The notes below the pieces were generated by a model. It was not told the origin of the DNA, did no database searches, and was given only the letters and a program-made list of their open reading frames with translations. A DNA stretch of 5,331 nt from an uncultured Moraxella sp. GTDB lineage: Bacteria; Pseudomonadota; Gammaproteobacteria; Pseudomonadales; Moraxellaceae. Positions 1 through 5,276 of the stretch are shown in pieces. Within the stretch, counting starts at the first letter, position 1, and every line of letters begins with the position of its first letter. The stretch covers positions 1 to 5,331 of the forward strand of contig CALTTC010000050.1 in NCBI GenBank assembly GCA_943908425.1, written 5' to 3'. The position numbers and the translations under genes are program-made.

Positions 1-163
1 ATTTAGATTGACAAAAAGAACTTTGCTCGTTGCTAAAAGCATGAATTTAGATTGAATTACAGTACATCACAAAGGCTTAAAGCCTTGTAAAAATAGCGTG
101 GGAGTTTATGTATTAGTTGCTTAGCATTCTTATATATTGTAATCACCGCCCTTTGCCCCCATT
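1..163. other. Non-coding region upstream of uvrB
   Basis: No credible gene is seen on either strand. The stretch holds an 11-bp direct repeat, ATTTAGATTGA, at 1-11 and 45-55. It also holds a short inverted repeat, AAGGC (72-76) and GCCTT (82-86), with a 5-base loop and no T-run. A weak -10-like TGTAAT lies at 138-143, with TTGCTT 15 bp upstream at 117-122; this is too poor to call as a uvrB promoter. Confidence 0.4.
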
Positions 164-176
164 ATGGGGCTTTCTT
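155..176 (+). terminator. GC-rich hairpin plus T-rich tail at uvrB 5' end
   Basis: GCCCC (155-159) and GGGGC (166-170) form a perfect 5-bp GC stem around a 6-base loop, followed directly by TTTCTT. This looks like a small rho-independent terminator for whatever plus-strand transcript enters from the left. It contains the ATG at 164, which argues against that codon as the uvrB start. If uvrB transcription begins upstream of it, it could instead act as a leader attenuator; the sequence alone does not decide. Confidence 0.5.
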
Positions 177-2305
177 GTCATGATAATCAGCTTATGAGAC
201 CACCGAAGCACAACCGTTCCGAGGCGCAATTAAACCAGTTATCGCGCCAAATACAAGACGATGCCAAGCTTACTGGCGTGAATGCGAGTGGCACGCAAAT
301 TGAGAGTAGAGCGTTTCAGATGGTGAGCGATTTTGCGCCAGCGGGCGATCAACCGCAAGCCATTGCTAAGCTTGTAGCAGGGGTGGAACAGGGAATGGAT
401 GCCCAGCTTTTGCTTGGGGTGACGGGTTCTGGCAAGACCTACACGATGGCAAAAGTGATTGCAAGCCTTGGGCGACCAGCGATTATTATGGCGCACAATA
501 AAACGCTCGCCGCCCAGCTGTATGGCGAATTTAAGGCGTTTTTCCCCTATAATGCGGTGGAATATTTTGTCAGTTATTATGACTATTATCAGCCCGAGGC
601 TTACGTTCCGTCTTCTGACACCTTTATTGAAAAAGATTCTGCCATTAACGACCATATTGACCAAATGCGTCTGTCTGCCACGCGCGCTTTGCTTGAGCGC
701 CGTGACGCCATTATTGTGGCGAGTGTGTCGGCTATTTATGGCTTAGGCGACCCTGAAAGCTACCTGAAAATGCTCTTGCATGTCGTGGTGGGGGATAGGC
801 TTGACCGTACAGCGCTCATTAAGCGTTTGGTTGAGCTACAATATGAGCGTAATGAGCTGGATTTTGGGCGTGGTACTTACCGCTTGCGTGGTGAGACGCT
901 AGATATTTATCCAGCGGAAAGTGAACAGCTGGCGGTGCGTATTGCGTTATTTGACGATGAGGTAGAAAAGATTGCATGGTTTGACCCCTTGACTGGTAAA
1001 CTTGTCAGAAGCGTGCCGCGCATTACCATTTATCCTAAGTCGCATTATGTGACGCCAAAAAATAAATTGCAACAAGCGGCAACGACCATCAAAGCTGAGC
1101 TTGCCGAGCGTTTGGCGTATTTTCGTGATAATGACAAATTGCTAGAGGCGCAACGTATCAAAGAGCGCACGCAGTACGATTTGGAGATGATAGAACAGCT
1201 TGGCTATTGTAATGGCATTGAAAATTATTCGCGTCATTTATCGGGGCGACCAAGTGGCGAGGCACCGCCCACACTTTTTGATTATATCCCTGAAGATGCC
1301 TTGTTGTTTTTGGATGAAAGTCACGTTACCGTCCCGCAGATTGGAGCGATGTATAAAGGCGATAAAAGTCGCAAAGAAACGCTGGTTAATTATGGCTTTC
1401 GTCTGCCAAGCGCGATGGATAACCGCCCGATGAAATTTGAGGAGTGGGAGCGGATTATCCCAAAAACTATCTTTGTGTCAGCGACCCCTGCTGCTTATGA
1501 GTTAGAGCACGCCGCGCAAGTGGTGGAGCAGGTGGTACGTCCAACAGGGCTTGTAGACCCTGTGCTTGAGATACGTCCTGTATTAACGCAAGTGGATGAT
1601 GTCTTAGGGGAGATTAACTTGCGCCGTAGTGCGGATGAGCGGGTGTTAATTACGGTGCTAACGAAGCGTATGGCGGAGGACTTGACAAGCTATCTGCAAG
1701 AATACGGCATTAAAGTGGCTTATTTGCATTCGGATATTGACACCGTTGAACGCATGAAAATCATTCATGAGTTACGCACAGGCGTGCACGATGTGTTGGT
1801 GGGTATTAACTTGCTAAGAGAGGGGCTTGATATGCCTGAGGTGAGTCTTGTTGCGATTTTTGATGCGGATAAAGAGGGTTTTTTACGCTCGGAGCGCTCG
1901 CTTATACAGACCATTGGGCGCGCGGCACGGCATTTAAATGGCAAGGCGATTTTGTACGCCGATCGCATTACCCCAAGCATGCAAAAAGCGATGGAGGAGA
2001 CCGAACGCCGGCGCAATAAACAGCTTGCCTTTAACCTTGAACATAATATCACCCCTAAATCTGCCGTGCGTAAAATCACCGATAAGATTGACACTGGGGA
2101 GGCAGAAGAAGAGGTGATTTTAAAAACTGTCCCGAGTGCTATCAGCGATGTTGATGAAAGTATCTTGCATAACCCTAAATTGCTGGTCAAAGAAATTAAC
2201 CGCTTGGATAAGCAAATGCGACAATTCTCGCAAGCGTTAAAATTTGAAGAAGCCGCCAAAGTGCGTGATAAGCTTGTGGCGTTAAAGGGACTATTGTTAC
2301 AATAA
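164..2305 (+). CDS. uvrB: UvrABC excision nuclease subunit B
   Basis: UvrB is the ATP-dependent DNA damage-verification subunit of cytoplasmic nucleotide excision repair; UvrA loads it and it recruits UvrC for incision. Residues are numbered from the ATG at 164. Visible motifs: the family start FQMVSDFAPAGDQPQAI (51-67), Walker A GVTGSGKT (85-92), the DNA-clamping beta-hairpin YYDYYQPEAYVP (138-149), Walker B DESH (384-387), SAT (439-441), YLHSDIDT (520-527), GINLLREGLD (547-556), QTIGRAAR (582-589), and a C-terminal UVR domain with FEEAAKVRD (694-702) that contacts UvrC. No key residue is missing. At 713 aa it exceeds the roughly 670 aa of E. coli UvrB because about 45 residues precede the conserved start. 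The ATG at 164 lies inside a hairpin and lacks a Shine-Dalgarno sequence, so the true start may be ATG 194 or GTG 278. ATG 320 would remove the conserved F51. No LexA-type box was seen upstream. Function is very secure; the start is not. Confidence 0.97.
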   Translation: MGLSCHDNQLMRPPKHNRSEAQLNQLSRQIQDDAKLTGVNASGTQIESRAFQMVSDFAPAGDQPQAIAKLVAGVEQGMDAQLLLGVTGSGKTYTMAKVIASLGRPAIIMAHNKTLAAQLYGEFKAFFPYNAVEYFVSYYDYYQPEAYVPSSDTFIEKDSAINDHIDQMRLSATRALLERRDAIIVASVSAIYGLGDPESYLKMLLHVVVGDRLDRTALIKRLVELQYERNELDFGRGTYRLRGETLDIYPAESEQLAVRIALFDDEVEKIAWFDPLTGKLVRSVPRITIYPKSHYVTPKNKLQQAATTIKAELAERLAYFRDNDKLLEAQRIKERTQYDLEMIEQLGYCNGIENYSRHLSGRPSGEAPPTLFDYIPEDALLFLDESHVTVPQIGAMYKGDKSRKETLVNYGFRLPSAMDNRPMKFEEWERIIPKTIFVSATPAAYELEHAAQVVEQVVRPTGLVDPVLEIRPVLTQVDDVLGEINLRRSADERVLITVLTKRMAEDLTSYLQEYGIKVAYLHSDIDTVERMKIIHELRTGVHDVLVGINLLREGLDMPEVSLVAIFDADKEGFLRSERSLIQTIGRAARHLNGKAILYADRITPSMQKAMEETERRRNKQLAFNLEHNITPKSAVRKITDKIDTGEAEEEVILKTVPSAISDVDESILHNPKLLVKEINRLDKQMRQFSQALKFEEAAKVRDKLVALKGLLLQ

Positions 2306-2360
2306 ATGGCTATTTTTTGTTTTGGCGGTATATTAAGCTAAGAATGGATAAGTACACCAG

Positions 2361-2390
2361 AAAAAACCGTCCAACGATAGGACGGTTTTA
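2361..2390. terminator. Bidirectional rho-independent terminator
   Basis: AAAACCGTCC (2363-2372) and GGACGGTTTT (2380-2389) form a perfect 10-bp stem with a 7-base loop. The plus strand ends in a T-run and the minus strand also ends in six Ts (the A-run at 2361-2366). It sits between convergent uvrB (ends 2305) and the minus-strand exported-protein gene (ends 2410), so it can stop both transcripts. Confidence 0.9.
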
Positions 2391-2409
2391 GATTGGGATA
2401 AGTAGGTGA

Positions 2410-2793
2410 TTAGTAAGGCTGTACATCAATGTGCGTGCTATAAACGTCCACTTGCAACAAAGGGTTGCCATTGACGATTTGACGTATGGTAGCTTTTGAG
2501 ATATTGCCGTTATTTAAGAGTGCTGGGATACGCCCACGGTTTTTGACATTGCCAAAATAGCAGTCGCTTGTGTCACCAAAAGAGCCCAAGCCAAATTTAT
2601 AAATATCCGCCCGATTTTGGCGTAATATGGCGGCCGCCGAGGCTTGATTGACACCGCTTGCGAGTGACTGACCTTTAGAATTGTATTTATTTTGGTTGCT
2701 AATATAAGCAGTATAAGAGCAAAGATAGCCAGCAAAAGCAGGCAGGCTAGTGGTGGTGATGAGTATGGCAAGGGTGAATAACAATTTTTTCAT
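2410..2793 (-). CDS. Small exported protein of unknown function (127 aa)
   Basis: The start was set at ATG 2793, not the longer in-frame ATG at 2829, because an AAGGAA ribosome site lies 5 bases upstream and a clean signal peptide begins there. Residues 1-21 (MKKLLFTLAILITTTSLPAFA) are a typical Sec signal peptide: a KK n-region, a hydrophobic core and an A-F-A cleavage site. The mature chain is about 106 aa with two cysteines (C25 and C78), which could form one disulfide in the periplasm. Conserved-looking patches are YNSKGQSL (37-44), AAAILRQNRADIYKFG (53-68) and SDCYFGNVKNRGRIP (76-90). The style recalls uncharacterised proteobacterial secreted proteins, but this is from memory and no family is assigned. 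It follows the M15 peptidase gene by 32 bp on the same strand, so the two probably share a transcript and may act together in the envelope. That link is inference. Confidence 0.8.
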   Translation of the reverse strand: MKKLLFTLAILITTTSLPAFAGYLCSYTAYISNQNKYNSKGQSLASGVNQASAAAILRQNRADIYKFGLGSFGDTSDCYFGNVKNRGRIPALLNNGNISKATIRQIVNGNPLLQVDVYSTHIDVQPY

Positions 2794-2804
2794 AAAAATT
2801 CCTT
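2794..2804 (-). promoter_or_regulatory. Ribosome binding site fixing the start at 2793
   Basis: Read on the minus strand, AAGGAA (2804-2799) precedes the ATG at 2793 by 5 bases. The alternative ATG at 2829 would overlap the stop codon of the upstream peptidase gene and would put 12 polar residues ahead of the signal peptide, so 2793 is preferred. Confidence 0.75.
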
Positions 2805-2825
2805 TGGGTTGGGTTTGGGGTAATT

Positions 2826-3581
2826 TCAACGGCAGGCGGGGATGATCAGTTCTGGGCGATATTCAAAGTGCGGACTGTCATAACTTGCCCATTTACCGCC
2901 CCAAATAAAGCCGTGCTTTTCAAAAATTTGTACTACTTGTTGTAATTTCTTGTCTTGCAATAGCGCCTTAGGGTAAGGGCAAGGATTATTCTCACTCTTA
3001 CAGCCGTCCCATCGCCAATATTTGTGCAATCCTTGTGGTAAGTGAAAATCCACTGCTATGCCAAAGCTATGCGCGCTCAAGCGTTTGGTGCCAGCGATAG
3101 GACGGTAATTAAACGACCCAAGTGATTTAGCGACATAAGGAATCAGACTGGGATTGCTTGCAAGCTCATCACCGACTTTTTGTAATTGGGCGGCGGCATT
3201 ATTATTTTTATTAAATTTGATGGTGGTATTGGCGGGCTTCCAGTAGACGGCAGTTAAATTATTGCTGATGGCTTGTTTGTTGTCCCCATACAATGCTTGA
3301 AAAAATGGCTCATTACGCAGTCGCCCTGCATCGGCATATTGTTTGGGGGTGATAAAAGCTAAGGGATAGGTCTGGGCTAATTGGTCGGCAATGCTTGCGT
3401 TATTAAGCGTAGTTATAAACGGGGTGGTGCTGACGTTACCTAGTGGTAACACGCGATGATTGCTAAAGGTTACCGTGCCGTTTTTGACGCTTTTGATGTT
3501 AGGATAGGCGGCAGTTAAGCAATCGCTAACAGTTGCTAGACTTATCGTGGGCATAAAGGCGCACAGTAGTAAATAACGCAT
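2826..3581 (-). CDS. Exported M15-family zinc peptidase (peptidoglycan peptidase)
   Basis: This is a predicted metallopeptidase that cuts peptide stems of peptidoglycan. The zinc-site signature SAHSFGIAVDFH (169-180) supplies H171 and D178. The second motif, FIWGGKWASYDSPHFEY (225-241), supplies H238, with D235 in the general-base position. The WGGxW...DxPHFE form resembles the M15C/Peptidase_M15_4 group (L-alanyl-D-glutamate endopeptidases such as phage Ply500 and CwlK) more than the ExxH form of VanX/VanY, so a carboxypeptidase name would be less apt. Residues 1-16 look like a Sec signal peptide ending SLA, which places the enzyme in the periplasm or outside. Four cysteines remain after cleavage (C21, C194, C201, C250). 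The N-terminal 17-150 region is not recognised and may be a substrate-binding or regulatory part. The ATG has only a weak ribosome site (CTGGT). It leads a two-gene unit with the 127-aa exported protein. Fold and metal site are confident; bond specificity is not. Confidence 0.88.
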   Translation of the reverse strand: MRYLLLCAFMPTISLATVSDCLTAAYPNIKSVKNGTVTFSNHRVLPLGNVSTTPFITTLNNASIADQLAQTYPLAFITPKQYADAGRLRNEPFFQALYGDNKQAISNNLTAVYWKPANTTIKFNKNNNAAAQLQKVGDELASNPSLIPYVAKSLGSFNYRPIAGTKRLSAHSFGIAVDFHLPQGLHKYWRWDGCKSENNPCPYPKALLQDKKLQQVVQIFEKHGFIWGGKWASYDSPHFEYRPELIIPACR

Positions 3582-3663
3582 ATTGACCAGTATCTAATTT
3601 TTGATATTTTGAGATGCAATGGCAGTGAAAGCAACACAATGTAACAAAAAATAAAAATTAGTA

Positions 3664-3669
3664 ATTATA
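3664..3669 (-). promoter_or_regulatory. Candidate -10 for the M15 peptidase unit
   Basis: On the minus strand this is a perfect TATAAT, about 83 bases upstream of the ATG at 3581. The hexamer at the 17-bp spacing (ACCCAA) is a poor -35, so an activator would be needed if the site is used. Chance occurrence in AT-rich sequence is possible. Confidence 0.35.
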
Positions 3670-3692
3670 GTGCAGTATTTTGTACATTGGGT

Positions 3693-3720
3693 TATAATAT
3701 GGGTTTTTGGTGTATAAGGT
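3693..3720 (+). promoter_or_regulatory. Candidate -10 and ribosome site for the 143-aa gene
   Basis: A perfect TATAAT lies at 3693-3698, predicting a start about 20 bases before the ribosome site AAGGT (3716-3720), which is 6 bases ahead of the ATG at 3727. No good TTGACA-like -35 is present at 16-18 bp (GTGCAG at 17 bp). The -35 position overlaps the region used by the opposing TATAAT at 3664-3669. Confidence 0.5.
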
Positions 3721-3726
3721 CATTTA

Positions 3727-4158
3727 ATGAAAAAATTAGCATTATTGCTCGCGCTTGCTCCAGTGGTAGCATTCGCCCAACCAAGTGCCGCTGACACGAA
3801 TAAAGCTAAGATTGCTGCGGTAAAGGCGCAAAGAGTTTCAAATGAATTAAAATCACTGCAAAAGATGGTGGATAATTTGCCTAACTTGCCTGATGGTGAG
3901 CCCGCTAGCTTTTATTGCGATGGCGATTCTGATATTTGGCACGGTGGTGTGCAAGACTCGATGCCTGGCGATGAAAAGAGAAGGCAATACCGCGTGCTCA
4001 AAAACGGTAACGTGGAATATTCACTGCGTGGCGGTGATGTCACGGTTTTTAAAATGAAATTGGAAAACAACCGCTGGGTGGTGGATGATATTAGCGTTAA
4101 AAAGTTTAACAAGCATTCGCATAAACAAGTATTAAAAGAATGCCCGACAAGCTACTAA
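3727..4158 (+). CDS. Small exported protein of unknown function (143 aa)
   Basis: Residues 1-17 (MKKLALLLALAPVVAFA) form a clear Sec signal peptide with an A-F-A cleavage site before QPS, so the product is periplasmic or secreted. The mature protein starts with a charged, probably helical stretch (about 22-50, rich in Lys, Ala and Gln) and then a region with alternating, strand-like pattern (about 85-125) that includes RWVVDDISV (116-124). A W-x-V-D-D-I pattern occurs in some NTF2-like/DUF3828-type periplasmic proteins; this is only a faint resemblance. Two cysteines, C64 and C139, could form a disulfide joining the core to the C-terminus. A good ribosome site (AAGGT) supports the start. It is transcribed alone, divergently from the M15 peptidase unit, and ends at a strong hairpin terminator. 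No function is assigned. Confidence 0.85.
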   Translation: MKKLALLLALAPVVAFAQPSAADTNKAKIAAVKAQRVSNELKSLQKMVDNLPNLPDGEPASFYCDGDSDIWHGGVQDSMPGDEKRRQYRVLKNGNVEYSLRGGDVTVFKMKLENNRWVVDDISVKKFNKHSHKQVLKECPTSY

Positions 4159-4169
4159 TTAATACAATG

Positions 4170-4213
4170 AAAATAGCGACAGCCGAGTAAGTAACTAGCG
4201 GTCGCTATTTTTA
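4170..4213. terminator. Hairpin terminator between convergent genes
   Basis: AAAATAGCGAC (4170-4180) and GTCGCTATTTT (4201-4211) are a perfect 11-bp inverted repeat around a 20-base loop, with a run of five Ts (4208-4212) at the plus-strand end. It ends the 143-aa gene. The minus strand ends in four Ts, so it may also stop pilZ transcripts, but the long loop makes it less ideal. Confidence 0.75.
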
Positions 4214-4255
4214 CGTGTCAAGGGTTAATAAAAACCACTGGCAAAGTCGCCAATG

Positions 4256-4606
4256 TTACATAGTATAGGTAGCTTGGGGGGATTCTAGACGCCCTGCAAG
4301 TAGTTTTTCTACTTCGTTTCTGATGCGTGTGCCGTTCGGGTCAGTGCCAAACTGTACGGCAAAGCCAGCGGGACGAGTGCCCACGGTGCGATGGTTAATC
4401 CAGATCACCTTGCCATTTAGGGGGTAGCGTTCTTGGCTGTCAGGTAAGGTGATGGCGACAAATACCTCCTCGCCTAGGCTGTGATTGCGACTACTTGGCA
4501 CAAACAATCCGCCATTTTGTACAAAAGGCAAATAGCTACTATACAGCGTGTCAGCATCTGGGATATTGTAGGTGATAATACCGCCACCACGGATGGGCAT
4601 TGCCAT
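4256..4606 (-). CDS. pilZ: Type IV pilus assembly protein PilZ
   Basis: PilZ is a small cytoplasmic protein needed for type IV pilus assembly and twitching; in pseudomonads and xanthomonads it works with the extension ATPase PilB and the regulator FimX. The 116-aa chain matches the Pseudomonas PilZ pattern, of almost equal length, along its whole extent: LYSSYLPFVQNGGLFVP (21-37), LGEEVFVAITLPD (44-56), LNGKVIWIN (63-71), AGFAVQF (80-86), IRNEVEKLLAG (95-105) and the C-terminal TYTM. Like true PilZ, it lacks the RxxxR and [DN]xSxxG residues used by other PilZ-domain proteins to bind cyclic di-GMP (NGGLF stands at the second site), so direct binding is unlikely. The start is ATG 4606, with AAGGA 5 bases upstream; a second ATG at 4600 is badly spaced. 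It has its own promoter. It is not next to holB, its usual partner in other gammaproteobacteria; the upstream neighbour is a HIT-protein gene. Confidence 0.95.
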   Translation of the reverse strand: MAMPIRGGGIITYNIPDADTLYSSYLPFVQNGGLFVPSSRNHSLGEEVFVAITLPDSQERYPLNGKVIWINHRTVGTRPAGFAVQFGTDPNGTRIRNEVEKLLAGRLESPQATYTM

Positions 4607-4630
4607 ATAAATCCTTAGAATAAAATATTT

Positions 4631-4659
4631 ATTGTAGCAAGTTAGCTCAAGCCTTGCAA
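4631..4659 (-). promoter_or_regulatory. Sigma-70-type promoter of pilZ
   Basis: Read on the minus strand: -35 TTGCAA (4659-4654), a 17-bp spacer, and -10 TACAAT (4636-4631) preceded by TGC, which makes an extended -10. The predicted transcript starts near 4624, leaving a leader of about 18 bases that contains the AAGGA ribosome site (4616-4612). Spacing and matches are good for a constitutive promoter. Confidence 0.75.
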
Positions 4660-4675
4660 GCGCTACTAGCTAATG

Positions 4676-4693
4676 CGTTATTTGCAATAAACG
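4676..4693. repeat. Imperfect palindrome upstream of pilZ promoter
   Basis: An 18-base imperfect palindrome (CGTT at one end, AACG at the other, centred on TTGCAA) lies 17 bp beyond the pilZ -35 box. Fourteen of 18 positions are self-complementary. Its place would suit an activator or repressor site, but AT-rich spacers produce such symmetry by chance. Confidence 0.3.
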
Positions 4694-4718
4694 ATAACGA
4701 CCTAAAGGGTAGCGATAT

Positions 4719-4751
4719 AAAAAAGCCTTGATAATTAAGACTTGTCGGCTT
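4719..4751 (-). terminator. Weak terminator candidate after the HIT gene
   Basis: On the minus strand AAGCC (4751-4747, overlapping the TAA stop) can pair with GGCTT (4727-4723) around a 19-base loop, and a run of six Ts follows. The stem is short, so termination would be partial at best. It is consistent with pilZ having its own promoter. Confidence 0.4.
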
Positions 4752-5187
4752 AAACGTGCATTTGCCAGTCAAAGGGCATTTGGTGGTGTCCGCGCAGTGC
4801 CATCATCAGCGTTTGGCTCATATGTAGCAGTACCTCTTTGGTGTAGGGAATAGGCGTAATGCCCCACACTGGATTTGGCCATTGTGCATCGTTGTGGTAG
4901 CGGACAATATGGTGAAAATGCAGTTGGGATACTTGGTTGCCAAGGGCGGCAACGTTGATTTTGTCGGCACCAAAAGTCTTGGCAAGCTGACTTGATACCC
5001 AGCTTGATTCGCGCAAAAATTGTACTTGATCGGCAGCGCTTAATTCATACAATTCTTTGACCCCAGACACTCTAGGAATCAGCAGTAGCCACGGAAATTG
5101 GCAGTCATTGACTAATCGGCAGTTGGATAAAGGGAAATCGCCAACCAAAAAGGAATCTTGGGCAAGTTTTGGGTGTAATTGAAACAT
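4750..5187 (-). CDS. HIT (histidine triad) domain protein
   Basis: HIT-superfamily proteins are cytoplasmic nucleotide hydrolases or transferases acting on substrates such as dinucleoside polyphosphates or AMP conjugates through a histidine nucleophile. The 145-aa chain has the HIT core: FPWLLLIPRVSGVKELYELS (31-50), NVAALGNQVSQLHFHHIVR (78-96) and WPNPVWG (103-109). Against Fhit-type HxHxHxx motifs, the residues are Q88-L-H90-F-H92-H-I, so the nucleophile position (H90) and the last His (H92) are kept while the first His is Gln. From memory this QLHxHHxxR form is normal in one group of gammaproteobacterial HIT proteins, so it is probably active, but the substrate is unknown. The start is supported by AGGA 6 bases upstream of ATG 5187. 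The gene lies 143 bp upstream of pilZ on the same strand but seems to be a separate transcription unit. Family is confident; substrate is not. Confidence 0.92.
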   Translation of the reverse strand: MFQLHPKLAQDSFLVGDFPLSNCRLVNDCQFPWLLLIPRVSGVKELYELSAADQVQFLRESSWVSSQLAKTFGADKINVAALGNQVSQLHFHHIVRYHNDAQWPNPVWGITPIPYTKEVLLHMSQTLMMALRGHHQMPFDWQMHV

Positions 5188-5228
5188 TATTTATCCTAGT
5201 TATTGTCTATTGATAGTAAAATGTGGCT

Positions 5229-5237
5229 ATTTTAGCA
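5229..5237 (-). promoter_or_regulatory. Extended -10 promoter candidate of the HIT gene
   Basis: On the minus strand TGC TAAAAT (5237-5229) is an extended -10 with five of six matches to TATAAT. The -35 region at 17 bp (TATCTT, 5257-5252) is weak, which an extended -10 can offset. The predicted start is near 5222, giving a leader of about 35 bases. Confidence 0.5.
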
Positions 5238-5240
5238 AAA

Positions 5241-5254
5241 CTTTTGTGCAAAAG
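5241..5254. repeat. Inverted repeat in the HIT promoter spacer
   Basis: CTTTTG (5241-5246) and CAAAAG (5249-5254) form a perfect 6+6 inverted repeat with a 2-base centre. It lies between the predicted -10 and -35 of the HIT gene and touches the -35, where a bound repressor would block polymerase. No regulator is identified. Confidence 0.35.
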
Positions 5255-5276
5255 ATACTTATGCTGTTATGCTTTT

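Noticed and set aside
1..163. LexA/SOS box ahead of uvrB
   Set aside because: No CTGT-N8-ACAG palindrome is present; only an isolated ACAG-like half-site is seen, so SOS control cannot be claimed.
239..664. Minus-strand 141-aa open frame inside uvrB
   Set aside because: It lies wholly antisense to the strongly conserved uvrB Walker A and beta-hairpin region, with no ribosome site or recognisable protein features.
1765..2259. Minus-strand 164-aa open frame opposite the uvrB 3' half
   Set aside because: It is an antisense shadow of conserved helicase motifs; its composition looks like a reverse translation of uvrB codons.
2375..3106. 12-base match CGATAGGACGGT shared by the terminator (2375-2386) and the M15 gene (3095-3106)
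   Set aside because: The second copy encodes part of the peptidase (YRPIAG) and shows no hairpin; a single 12-base match is likely chance.
3561..3581. Lipoprotein signal at C7 of the M15 peptidase
   Set aside because: LLLC does not fit the lipobox (a small residue is expected before Cys) and the preceding n/h-region is too short; a normal Sec signal ending SLA fits better.
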